Source: Paenactinomyces guangxiensis (GTDB taxonomy: Bacteria; Bacillota; Bacilli; Thermoactinomycetales; Thermoactinomycetaceae). Taken from it: a stretch of 64,000 bases of DNA. This document shows positions 8,401 to 16,990 of this stretch, in pieces; within the stretch, counting starts at the first letter, position 1; every line of letters begins with the position of its first letter. The stretch is from positions 62,001 to 126,000 of the forward strand of contig NZ_JAECVR010000008.1 of assembly GCF_016055185.1 (NCBI RefSeq), in the 5' to 3' direction. The notes under the pieces were generated by a model. The model saw only the letters and a program-made list of their open reading frames with translations. It had not been told where the DNA came from and did no database searches. A program made the position numbers and the translations under genes.

Positions 8401-10234
8401 AGTCCTCCTCCTTCGATTTTGCCATCGGCATCTTGATCATTATTTCCGTTCCCGTTCCCGGCTTACTTTGAATCCCCACACCAAACTTTGAACCGAATAA
8501 ATGGATAATTCTTCTGTGTACATTTGCGATTCCGATATTGGGGCCTCCACCGGCCGTTTCTGTTCGATTCAGATTCCGGCGAACCGATTGCAATGTTTCC
8601 GCTGACATGCCGGTCCCCGTATCCTTAATTAGTATCACAAATGAAGAATCTGAACTTCGGGCCACCGAAATGGTAATCTTCACTTTTTCAGCGGCAGAAC
8701 CAATTCCGTGTTTGAAACAATTCTCAACAAAGGGTTGCAATGAAAATTTCAACACTTGCATCTCTGTTGCCCAGTCAGGAATATCAAACCGGTATTCAAA
8801 GCGATCCCCAAAACGATATTTTTGTATTTGCAGATACATTTCACAGAACCTGAGCTCTTCCCGCAAGGCTACCGTAGGCGAATCATGTTTGAGATTATAC
8901 CGGAGCAGTTGCCCCAGGGAAGAAGCCATCATGGAAAGATCCTCCATGTCCCTCTCCAGAGCCATCCCCCTCATTGTTTCCAAAGAGTTATAAAGAAAGT
9001 GAGGATTGATTTGCGATTGTAAAACCTTTAATTCCATCTCCTTTTGCCGCAAACACATTTCCGTTTCCCGCAATCTGGCAAAATAAACTTCCTCCAGCAA
9101 TCTTGACAGCTTTTCCACCATTTTGTTAAATCCGGCCGACAGCTGCCCGATTTCATCTTTTGTTTCCACCTTCACCCGGCGGGACAGGTTCCCAATCTCA
9201 ACATTTTTCATAAATGCCTGCAGACGTTTAATCGGCCGCACAAGACTCGTCGCAAACCCGTAACCCAGCACATAAGCAAGCACAAGAGAAATGGCTACCG
9301 TCCAGGTAAGCGTCTTGCCAATCTGCATGATGCCCGTGGTCATATCGCTGTACGGAGTTGAGGTAAAAAATCTCCACCCCAGATCTGGGGAAAAGGTATA
9401 AGTAAAAAACTCCTCTTTTTCATTTTTTAACAAGAAGGTTCCGCTTTCTTTGGCATCCGTTGGCATCAGGTGTGTAAATTCCGCTTTTTCGCCTAATTTT
9501 TCAGGGTCCGGATGATAGACATAATGGCCGTTTGAATCCAGAATGAAGAAGTATCCGTTCCTGCTGACTGATACTTTATCAGACATTTCTTCAATGCGTT
9601 TAAAGTTAATATCGATAACCAATATCCCAACCGGCTGTAACGTATCCGGACTATACAGGCGCCTTACCATGGAAATCACGGGCTCTTCTTTATTTTTCAG
9701 CTTGATCGTCCGGCTTACCAGCATCGGCAGACCGTTTTTCGGAACGGAAGGGTACCAGTACTCGTCCCGCAATTTTTCAGCCGGATAATAGTTTCTTGCA
9801 CCCAGCGTATCCACTACCTGATTGTTGTCCAGCAAAACAGTGATGTTGGAAATATCGGCCCGCGAAAATTTCACATTTTTCAGCATGGACAAGACAGATT
9901 TTCGCATTGCATCAGCTTCGGTGGTATGGAAATTTTTGATCTTGAGAAAAGCGATCATTTCCGGAGAGTTAGTAATCTTTAAGTTTGTGATCTCAAAATC
10001 CCGCAAATAGTATTCGATATGAGTTTCAACCTGTTGGATCACCTGCAGGCTGAATCGCTTCGTTTCTTCCTCCAGTTCCACAGAAGACTGATAGTATGCG
10101 ATGACGGCAACAACCAAAATCGGAAAAATAACCAGGAAGGTGGAAAAAACAAATAGCTTTACCATTAAGGGCCGGTTTCGTACCAGGATTAATATGTGAA
10201 TATACTCTGTTAACTTTTCCCAAAGAGCTTTCAT
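8375..10234 (-). CDS. YesM-type sensor histidine kinase of the hexuronate locus
   Basis: 619 residues. A transmembrane helix near 25-50, a Cache-type extracytoplasmic sensor (about 50-290), a second transmembrane helix near 300-320, a HAMP linker (RPIKRLQAFMKNVEIGNLS), the His_kinase domain with the phospho-acceptor in QSQINPHFLYNSLE, and a C-terminal ATPase (FVENCFKHGI, DTGTGM). This architecture is typical of kinases that watch over sugar uptake in Firmicutes. It directly follows the TRAP binding-protein gene, so periplasmic-side sensing of uronate, alone or bound to DctP, is plausible. The ribosome binding site (GAGGCGGG) is imperfect. Overlaps the regulator gene at its 3' end. Confidence 0.92.
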   Translation of the reverse strand: MKALWEKLTEYIHILILVRNRPLMVKLFVFSTFLVIFPILVVAVIAYYQSSVELEEETKRFSLQVIQQVETHIEYYLRDFEITNLKITNSPEMIAFLKIKNFHTTEADAMRKSVLSMLKNVKFSRADISNITVLLDNNQVVDTLGARNYYPAEKLRDEYWYPSVPKNGLPMLVSRTIKLKNKEEPVISMVRRLYSPDTLQPVGILVIDINFKRIEEMSDKVSVSRNGYFFILDSNGHYVYHPDPEKLGEKAEFTHLMPTDAKESGTFLLKNEKEEFFTYTFSPDLGWRFFTSTPYSDMTTGIMQIGKTLTWTVAISLVLAYVLGYGFATSLVRPIKRLQAFMKNVEIGNLSRRVKVETKDEIGQLSAGFNKMVEKLSRLLEEVYFARLRETEMCLRQKEMELKVLQSQINPHFLYNSLETMRGMALERDMEDLSMMASSLGQLLRYNLKHDSPTVALREELRFCEMYLQIQKYRFGDRFEYRFDIPDWATEMQVLKFSLQPFVENCFKHGIGSAAEKVKITISVARSSDSSFVILIKDTGTGMSAETLQSVRRNLNRTETAGGGPNIGIANVHRRIIHLFGSKFGVGIQSKPGTGTEIMIKMPMAKSKEEDYEQHLVGG

Positions 10235-10333
10235 GGTTGTGCCCGCCTCAACTGAAATTAGATATGGATATCGCTATACTATTTCTTTAGGCTGTGGGGG
10301 ACCCCTCCAAGAAAAAGATTCCAAAAGGCAATC

Positions 10334-10361
10334 CCGGAGAAGCGCTGACTGCTTCTCCAGG
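10334..10361 (-). terminator. Hairpin behind dctP (partial terminator or mRNA stabiliser)
   Basis: GGAGAAGC and GCTTCTCC form an 8-bp stem, extended by two GC pairs, seven to eight bases downstream of the dctP stop. The following ATTGCCTTTTGG is only weakly T-rich. Such hairpins commonly allow more binding protein than downstream products to be made. Confidence 0.5.
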
Positions 10362-10368
10362 AATGATC

Positions 10369-11391
10369 TCACTGTTTTCGCGCTTTTTCGACATCTTCCA
10401 TAATGTCCTTAAATTCAGCGCTGTATTTTTGAACTACTGGCTTTACCGCTTCTTGCCATGGTTTAAAATCTGTCACTTCAGTAATGGTTACTCCCGCTCC
10501 TCTTAATTTTTGTTCAGACTCTTTTTCCCATTTATCCCATGCTTCCCGTTGGGTTTTTACGGAGTCAAGAGCCGCCTGTTTAATGATTTTTTGATCTTCC
10601 GGGGAAAGCTTATCCCAGGTCACCTTGCTGATCAAAAGAACCTCGGGAGTGCGTTGATGTTTGTCCAACAGAATGTGCTTGGCTGCCTGGTAATGATTGG
10701 AGGAGTAATAGCTGGGGAAGTTATTTTCCGCACCGTCAATCACACCGGTTTGAAGGCCGCTGAATACTTCACCGTACGGCATAGGAGTCGCACTTGCGCC
10801 AAGGGCGGTAACCAGGTCGATATTTAATTTGCTTTGCTGAACGCGAATTTTCATCCCCTTCAAATCGGCCATGCTCTTTAAGGGTTTACGGGAGTAAAAG
10901 CTGCGGGCTCCGGAACTGTAGTATGCGAGCCCTTTCATTCTCGACTTTTCCAAACTGTTCAGCATCTTCTCTCCCGAATCACTTTCCAGGAACCTCCACA
11001 GATGCTCGTCATTTTCAAAAATATACGGCAGTCCCAGGACAGAAAACTGGTTGTTAAATTCTGCAAGAGGATTGGCATTGGTCCGGGCAAAGTCAATCGC
11101 TCCCAGTTGGATCTGTTCAAGCACAGCCTTTTCTTCCCCCAGTTGTCCGGACGGGAACACTTCAATCTTAATGCGTCCATTCGTGCGTTCATTTACTAGC
11201 TCCGCGAACTTTTTATCGCCAATCACAGTCGGATAGTCAGGGGGATGATTGTCTGCCAAACGGAATGTATACGTCGCTCCTCCCGACTTTGCACCACCAC
11301 CGGAGCCTGTATCCTTTCCGCAGCCGGCCAATACAGTCCCGGCCAGAAACAGCGCGGCAATCGCTCCCACAAGAAATCTCTTCTTTTTCAT
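10369..11391 (-). CDS. dctP: TRAP transporter solute-binding lipoprotein, DctP family
   Basis: 340 residues from the ATG at 11391, which follows GAGGTG; a GTG three codons earlier lacks a binding site. The N-terminus MKKKRFLVGAIAALFLAG ends in the lipobox LAGC, so the protein is a membrane-anchored lipoprotein. The body is a DctP fold: substrate-clamping region with RMKGLAYYSSGARSFYSRKP and the conserved Arg in GMKIRVQ that binds the carboxylate of organic-acid ligands. With DctQ and DctM it forms a secondary, ion-driven uptake system. Neighbouring uxaB and uxaA suggest galacturonate or glucuronate as ligand; DctP-family proteins for hexuronates are known. Confidence 0.92.
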   Translation of the reverse strand: MKKKRFLVGAIAALFLAGTVLAGCGKDTGSGGGAKSGGATYTFRLADNHPPDYPTVIGDKKFAELVNERTNGRIKIEVFPSGQLGEEKAVLEQIQLGAIDFARTNANPLAEFNNQFSVLGLPYIFENDEHLWRFLESDSGEKMLNSLEKSRMKGLAYYSSGARSFYSRKPLKSMADLKGMKIRVQQSKLNIDLVTALGASATPMPYGEVFSGLQTGVIDGAENNFPSYYSSNHYQAAKHILLDKHQRTPEVLLISKVTWDKLSPEDQKIIKQAALDSVKTQREAWDKWEKESEQKLRGAGVTITEVTDFKPWQEAVKPVVQKYSAEFKDIMEDVEKARKQ

Positions 11392-11433
11392 CTTGAACAC
11401 CTCACATTAATTTGATTTCGTTGTACTCAAGCT

Positions 11434-12729
11434 TTATCCGGCCACCAGCTTCGGCAGCCACATCACCACCTCGGGGAAATAAGTAATGATCAGCAACACG
11501 ACCAGCATGGCGTAAAAAAACGGCAGCATTGCCTTTGTTCCTTGCTGGATTGAGACTTTTCCAATTGCACATCCGACAAATAATACGGTACCTACCGGTG
11601 GTGTGAGCAAACCAATCCCAGCATTCAAAATTAAGATGATGCCAAAATGGACAGGGTCCATCCCAAATTTGGTGACAACCGGAAGGAGGATGGGGGTCAT
11701 GATCAGGATCATGGGCGCCATATCCATCGGTGCACCCAGCAGCAACAGCAACACGTTGATGATGAGCAAAACAATCAGCGGATTATCTGATATATTCAGG
11801 AAGAGATCTGTTACCATCCCGGGAATTTGCAGATAAGCCAATACCCAGCCGAACGCAGCGGAAGCGGAAATCAAGAAGAAAACCATCGCAACGGTTCGTA
11901 ACGTCCTTTTTAAAATGGGCCACATTCTTGAAATGGGTGCTTCCCGGTAGAAAACAAACGCCAGAATAAAGGAGTATAAACAAGCCAGCGCTCCTGATTC
12001 TGTTGCGGTAAACCAACCCGAGATAATCCCTCCAAGGATGATAACCGCCGGTGTGAGCGACAAAAATCCATGCAGGAGAATCCCCAGTACTTCACTGCGG
12101 GGCACGGGGTCCCCTTTCGCATAACCCCGTTTTCTGGCGATCATGTATCCTGTCACAAGCAAGGAAGCCAGCAGAATCAGTGCGGGTACGATCCCGGCCA
12201 TGAACAGGCTGGCTATAGAAACTCCTCCCGCAGCCAGTGAGTACAGCACCAGGTTATGGCTGGGGGGCATGACTACGCCCTGAATCGCTGATGAAATGGT
12301 TACACCCACTGAAAAATCGGCATCATACCCTTTCTTTTTCATCATCGGTATCATCACGGAACCGACAGAAGAAGCATCCGCTACTGCCGAACCGGATATA
12401 TTGCCGAAGAACATACAGGCGACACTGTTTACCATCGCAAGACCGCCGCGAATTCTGCCCACAAACAGATTGGCCAGATTAACCAGTCGAAGGGCCAAGC
12501 CTCCCTCACTCATGATTTGTCCTGTCAGTATAAAAAAAGGAATAGCCAGGAGTGAAAATGAGTTCATTCCCTGAACCATTTGCTGCCCGATGACTGACAG
12601 AGGGATCTCCAGGTAGAGGATGGTGAAAATGGATGATGCCGCTAATGCCAATGCAATAGGAAACCTCAGCAGAACGAATAGTACGAAACTGACAACCAGA
12701 ATGATGATGGCAATCGTGTTGTTGTCCAA
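11434..12729 (-). CDS. dctM: TRAP transporter large permease, DctM family
   Basis: 431 residues, about a dozen hydrophobic segments, typical DctM motifs (GNISGSAVADASSVGSVMIP, PPSHNLVLYSLAAGG, LLLLGAPMDMAPMILIMTPI, PPVGTVLFVGCAIG). I start it at the TTG (12729) one base after the dctQ stop, because AGGAGG lies 9 bases in front; the longer frame reaching 12777 would overlap dctQ for no benefit. It is the main ion-coupled channel subunit of the TRAP system. The order Q-M-P differs from the more common P-Q-M order but is found in other Firmicutes. Confidence 0.93.
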   Translation of the reverse strand: MDNNTIAIIILVVSFVLFVLLRFPIALALAASSIFTILYLEIPLSVIGQQMVQGMNSFSLLAIPFFILTGQIMSEGGLALRLVNLANLFVGRIRGGLAMVNSVACMFFGNISGSAVADASSVGSVMIPMMKKKGYDADFSVGVTISSAIQGVVMPPSHNLVLYSLAAGGVSIASLFMAGIVPALILLASLLVTGYMIARKRGYAKGDPVPRSEVLGILLHGFLSLTPAVIILGGIISGWFTATESGALACLYSFILAFVFYREAPISRMWPILKRTLRTVAMVFFLISASAAFGWVLAYLQIPGMVTDLFLNISDNPLIVLLIINVLLLLLGAPMDMAPMILIMTPILLPVVTKFGMDPVHFGIILILNAGIGLLTPPVGTVLFVGCAIGKVSIQQGTKAMLPFFYAMLVVLLIITYFPEVVMWLPKLVAG

Positions 12730-12730
12730 A

Positions 12731-13228
12731 TCATTTTCCCTCCTCCAGATTCTGATGTCGGGTTGTATTGACTCCAAAAATATGCAAGGCTGCGTAGCTG
12801 CAGATCATAACACCAGTAACCGGCATGACCAGATATCCGACACTGCTCGGCAATTTGGTTGCAGGCAATGTAGATTCCGCCATCAGCATAGTGAAGTCCC
12901 ACCCTTGAACGACCAGGTAAAGACCAAAGGCAAAAATGCTGATACTGATCACCTTGTCAAGCACCTTGTTTACCGGCCGGGGAAGACGGCTTGTGATAGA
13001 GTCGATCCCCATATGAATGTTCTCGCGAAAGCCGATGGCAATTCCCATAAATGCAAACCATCCCAGCAATAGCAGCGTCACTTCTTCTGACCAGAAAAAT
13101 ACAAAATTGAACAGCTTTCTCGTGAATACTTGGGTCGTTACGATTAAAACCAGCAAAAGAAGGGACAATAATGCAATGCTTTCAAATATTGAATCAATAA
13201 ATAGAGCCGTTTTTTTCAAATATTTCAC
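12731..13228 (-). CDS. dctQ: TRAP transporter small permease, DctQ family
   Basis: 165 residues with four hydrophobic helices and the DctQ signature region FNFVFFWSEEVTLLLLGWFAF. The start is a GTG with AAGGAGGGAG in front. First gene of the hexuronate operon; an exact cre box lies between promoter region and ribosome binding site. DctQ assists DctM in the membrane complex and contacts the binding protein. Confidence 0.92.
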   Translation of the reverse strand: MKYLKKTALFIDSIFESIALLSLLLLVLIVTTQVFTRKLFNFVFFWSEEVTLLLLGWFAFMGIAIGFRENIHMGIDSITSRLPRPVNKVLDKVISISIFAFGLYLVVQGWDFTMLMAESTLPATKLPSSVGYLVMPVTGVMICSYAALHIFGVNTTRHQNLEEGK

Positions 13229-13245
13229 TGCACTCCCTCCTTAGG

Positions 13246-13259
13246 AGTAAGCGTTTTCA
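13246..13259 (-). promoter_or_regulatory. cre site (CcpA operator) of the hexuronate operon
   Basis: The minus strand reads TGAAAACGCTTACT, which fits every position of the catabolite-responsive element consensus TGWAARCGYTWNCW. It ends three bases before the ribosome binding site of dctQ, a position expected to give roadblock repression by CcpA-HPr(Ser-P) when glucose is present. The match is direct; function is inferred from the family of sites. Confidence 0.8.
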
Positions 13260-13403
13260 TCTAACATTTTACGAATATTTCACCTCTGTTTGCAGTAGAG
13301 TGATTTTAGGGATATTTGTGATTTTTTTAGGTTTAAGCAGTATTCTTTATAAAATAGCATTGAATAACAAACAGATATGGCCGTTCGCTCTTCCGTAAAA
13401 GAA

Positions 13404-13444
13404 AAGATGACTGGAGTTCCCTCTGACGGGATCTCAGTCATCTT
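13404..13444 (-). terminator. Terminator of the glycosidase-phosphatase gene
   Basis: AAGATGACTG pairs perfectly with CAGTCATCTT, and an inner GATCCC/GGGAACTC part extends the stem. On the minus strand TTTTCTTTT follows. It separates the 1114-residue secreted protein gene from the hexuronate operon. Confidence 0.8.
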
Positions 13445-13496
13445 TCAATTTCCCCGGTCAATAGCGTGAAAAAGGGTTACAGCCCTCTTTTACAGC

Positions 13497-16400
13497 TTAT
13501 TTTCCTTCCAGTATAAACGTTTTCCTGAAGTCGCTGCTCTGAACGGTTAATTCCACCCGACCCGGCCGGATAAATTGAATTGTCTGTTTCCGGGGATTAA
13601 AAAGGGCGATCGCTCTTTGGGACTGACCACGATTCACATCAGTTTCACTGATCACAAGTCCTTGAGAGCCACTGTAAAGAACAGTTGCCGGGTAGTCAAG
13701 CGGAAAGGTCCATCCGGCCGCCTGAACTCCGGTAAGTGGAACCTTTTCTTCTTTCCCGACCGAATAGGTCTCTTTTTCAAGCGTGATGTCTGACAATATG
13801 GGGCGAATATCAGCCACCATCTGTGGGCGTCTGCGATTGGGCCCTGATTGGACTCCGAAGACGGCATAGCTGTAAAAACCACCTTCATCTTTTGCTCCAT
13901 ACAATTGTTTGCCCACGGGTCCGATGACGGCATATGGGATGCCATCTAATTGATCCCAATGATTAACATGGGCATGGGCCCCGATCATGGATGCGGGTTT
14001 ACCGCTTTCCTCACTGAATTGTGTTAACCACTTTTGCAGCAGTTCACCCTCTTTGCTGTCACTGAACTGTGAGTTTTTGGCCGGATTGGGATCCTGTACG
14101 GGATGGTGTCCCAGCAGAACAAGCTGCTGAACCTGGTCATCCGTTTTGCTCTGTTCCAGCAATTGCTTTAATTTGAACCATTGCTCCGTGTCGCTGACCC
14201 GAAGCCCTCCTAAGGAGGTGTTCACTAAAATAAAATGGGTTCCTTTGTGTACAAAACTATGGAAAGCAGCATTGGATCCAAAAGCTTTGATGAAGTTGTC
14301 GATATTCCCTGAACCATACGTTTCATGGTTGCCGGGTGTGACATAGTAGGGGACTTTGAGATGTTTTTCAATAATTTCTTTGACAAAAGCATAATTCTCT
14401 GGTGTGTCCATATCGACGAGATCACCGTTAAAAATAACAAAGTCTACTTTCTCATCAGAAATTTCCTGAAGTGCCTGAACCAGATTTTTTACATCTTTGC
14501 TTTCCGGATTGGTACTGACGACATGCATATCATTGAAAACTGCATATTTCCACATGGACCCCGGAATCGCCCGGTTCTGCAAAACCATGGGATGACGGAC
14601 AGGCTTTTGTTTTTTCGGCAGATCCAGCTTTTCCGTGACATGGATCTTTACATCATCAAACAAAATATAACCGGTATCCTGACGTTTAGCGTCCGGTTCA
14701 ACCAGGTAGATCTGGTTGAGTTGAATCGGATACTGGACCCCTGACGGAACCGTTGCCTCAACGTATTTCCAACCTTTCCAATCCACTTTAGCCGCGAGGT
14801 CGAGCGTATGGTATACTCCTGCCGCATCTTTAATGCGGGTCCGCAGCCAGTGACCGTTTCCGTGATCTCCATAGACGTGAACCCCGATTTTTTTCACATC
14901 CCCCGGCAAAACCATCAGTCCTCCCGGTGGAAGAGCGTAAACAGCACGTGTCCGTGTTGAACGGGTAAAATCATAATCGAGCCGGATCACTTTTCCGTTG
15001 CGTTCGGGCGAATCAACATAAGAGAGTTTTCCAACCGTTTCTGCGGGAGCTTTGGAGAAAGTCCAGGGGTTCGTAGTATTCTCAAAGGTTTCTATCACTT
15101 TTTCTTCAAGCCCGACCGTAACTCCCGCCTGCACTGTTAAGTCACCTACTCTGGCCGTCAGCAGAGTGGCTCCTTTGTCCACTTTAGGGATTACACTCAG
15201 AGAACCGTCTTCATTTTCTTTTAGTTCAATCACCTGTTGATCGTAGGTAAATTGAATATCTCGGGGTTCAATAAAGGTTCGGTATCCGTTTTTATCTTTG
15301 CCTGTGACAAGAAAGCGGCTTGTTTTCCCCTTTTCCAAGCCAATCTGTTTTGGTTCGATAAATAGTGAGACTGGCTTGCCCAGCACATGGATGGGTGTGT
15401 TCGATTTAATCGCCAGCACCCCGGCTTCTACCTTTCCTTTACCAGGATGTTTCGCTTTTAAAACAGATCCGTCAAAATAGCCCAGGCTGGCTGGCCGTGC
15501 TTTCCAATGAATTTTTTTCGGGTCCAGCTTCAGTGGCGCATAAGCTGTATCGTAGGCATTTGCCCGGAAAGTACGGGACAGGCCGGAAAAAACACGGTGA
15601 GAGTAGCTTTCCAGTTTCATCCCTTTTAAAACCCCTGTTTTCTTATCATTCCATATGCCGACTCCGTTCGGGACAGGCCGTTCCGCTCCATCTGAAGGCG
15701 TGTTGATCACTTGCAACCCCTCAACTCCTTGCCGGCGGGCAATCATCGTGCTTGAACCTCCGCCATCCAGATTAAGGGCTGTCCAAGCTCCTTGTTCCTT
15801 CATCCAATGTGCCAGCTCCAGCAAAGTCATCCCGCGGCTGTCCTTGGAACGCCCGTCAACAGTGGCCAAAATCATTTTCTTTCCGTCTTTGCTAAATCCA
15901 ACCGCCGTTCGCGGATGGAGGGGACCATTGTCGCTCGTCACCACTTTCCCCTCTTTCACCAGCAAAGCTCCTCCGCCGACGGCAAAACTAAGTTTCTGGT
16001 AATCCGGGTTTGTTTTTATTTCTACTTTGACTTCCAATCCCGGCTGAAGCTGTTTCAAAAATAAACCCGCTTTTCCTTTTCCGCTGAGCAAAGTCTGGCT
16101 TTCCGTCAGCGGCCGGCTATAGACACTGCTCTCAAAAGTTTGGCTTACCTTGCCATTCTCGAGAAGGACCTCAACAAAGTCATTTCCTGTGCCGATCAGA
16201 TGTTGGCGGGATGCTTCCCCCCATTCGGCAGTATATACCCCCAGTTGGTCCCCGCCCAGAGAAGGAGAGTTGAGCAAGTTAAAGGAATGGGATTTGTCAC
16301 CCGCAGTTATTGTTCCTTGCAGCAGCAGCTGGCTGATTTGTCCCAGCCGGTCTTTGGTCACGGATGCGGTCAAGCTATTTCCGCTCTTTCGCACCTTCCC

Positions 16401-16841
16401 TGATTGTACTTCTGCTCCCAGCGCCGCTTGCGTATTTCCAATATCGAAAAAATCCCCGTTTACACCGGCGATTGCTCCGGCATCTTGCATTTGTCTGCTC
16501 AACGGAGCCGAATTAGCAACTTTTCCAGCTGTGAGCAAATCGGTATGTACCGTTGGCTCCGAAAGGCTGACAGTCAAAGAAGCTCCTTCAATCCAGCCAC
16601 GAGTATCAAAACGCTTAAATTGTGTCAGTGAAATCCCTGTTCCAATCTGCTCTTCTTCACTCTCCTCGTGGATCACTTCAGCAGTTTGCTGAACGCCGGC
16701 CTTTAGCGACCCCTCTTCTTTTTGCAGGCTGAGGAGTTCGCCCGATTCATGAATTGGCGGTTCCTGTGCCCAGGTGAAGCCCGGTGTAAGAATCATAAGC
16801 AGAGTTAACCAGAATAGCAGACCTTTTTTTAAGCTGTTCAT
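13497..16841 (-). CDS. Secreted fusion: phosphodiester glycosidase (NAGPA) domain plus calcineurin-like metallophosphatase
   Basis: 1114 residues from an ATG after AGGGGGG. A signal peptide (residues 1-26, cleavage near FTWAQ) precedes a NAGPA domain (about 70-400), recognised by GVNGDFFD, HPRTAVGFSKDG, LATVDGRSKDSRGMTLLELA and LNLDGGGSSTM. This family cleaves GlcNAc-1-phosphodiester-type linkages. A middle region without clear assignment (about 410-770, beta-rich, including a carbohydrate-binding-like stretch) leads to a metallophosphatase domain (about 785-1010) with metal ligands in FNDMH, FNGDLVDMD, PGNHE, LGHHP and GAHAHVNH, then a short beta tail. Two hydrolases that could act in series on one phosphodiester sit in one exported polypeptide. 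The AT-rich upstream region carries a TATAAT. Natural substrate unknown; teichoic acid or exopolymer phosphodiesters are possible. Confidence 0.85.
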   Translation of the reverse strand: MNSLKKGLLFWLTLLMILTPGFTWAQEPPIHESGELLSLQKEEGSLKAGVQQTAEVIHEESEEEQIGTGISLTQFKRFDTRGWIEGASLTVSLSEPTVHTDLLTAGKVANSAPLSRQMQDAGAIAGVNGDFFDIGNTQAALGAEVQSGKVRKSGNSLTASVTKDRLGQISQLLLQGTITAGDKSHSFNLLNSPSLGGDQLGVYTAEWGEASRQHLIGTGNDFVEVLLENGKVSQTFESSVYSRPLTESQTLLSGKGKAGLFLKQLQPGLEVKVEIKTNPDYQKLSFAVGGGALLVKEGKVVTSDNGPLHPRTAVGFSKDGKKMILATVDGRSKDSRGMTLLELAHWMKEQGAWTALNLDGGGSSTMIARRQGVEGLQVINTPSDGAERPVPNGVGIWNDKKTGVLKGMKLESYSHRVFSGLSRTFRANAYDTAYAPLKLDPKKIHWKARPASLGYFDGSVLKAKHPGKGKVEAGVLAIKSNTPIHVLGKPVSLFIEPKQIGLEKGKTSRFLVTGKDKNGYRTFIEPRDIQFTYDQQVIELKENEDGSLSVIPKVDKGATLLTARVGDLTVQAGVTVGLEEKVIETFENTTNPWTFSKAPAETVGKLSYVDSPERNGKVIRLDYDFTRSTRTRAVYALPPGGLMVLPGDVKKIGVHVYGDHGNGHWLRTRIKDAAGVYHTLDLAAKVDWKGWKYVEATVPSGVQYPIQLNQIYLVEPDAKRQDTGYILFDDVKIHVTEKLDLPKKQKPVRHPMVLQNRAIPGSMWKYAVFNDMHVVSTNPESKDVKNLVQALQEISDEKVDFVIFNGDLVDMDTPENYAFVKEIIEKHLKVPYYVTPGNHETYGSGNIDNFIKAFGSNAAFHSFVHKGTHFILVNTSLGGLRVSDTEQWFKLKQLLEQSKTDDQVQQLVLLGHHPVQDPNPAKNSQFSDSKEGELLQKWLTQFSEESGKPASMIGAHAHVNHWDQLDGIPYAVIGPVGKQLYGAKDEGGFYSYAVFGVQSGPNRRRPQMVADIRPILSDITLEKETYSVGKEEKVPLTGVQAAGWTFPLDYPATVLYSGSQGLVISETDVNRGQSQRAIALFNPRKQTIQFIRPGRVELTVQSSDFRKTFILEGK

Positions 16842-16990
16842 TGTGTAGCCCCCCTCACTTAGTTCTACATCATTAAAAGCAAAAAATATTAATTTCACAT
16901 AATACTATTATAAAATATTTTTAAATAATTAAAAATATCTGGTTAAGATCTTCCTGATTGGAGAGGGACGATTTATAATCTTCCCACATT

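Noticed and set aside
16842-16990. Possible small RNA or attachment site in the very AT-rich stretch behind the CoA-transferase gene
   Set aside because: Only a TATAAT-containing promoter for the downstream gene is apparent; no repeat or stable fold seen.
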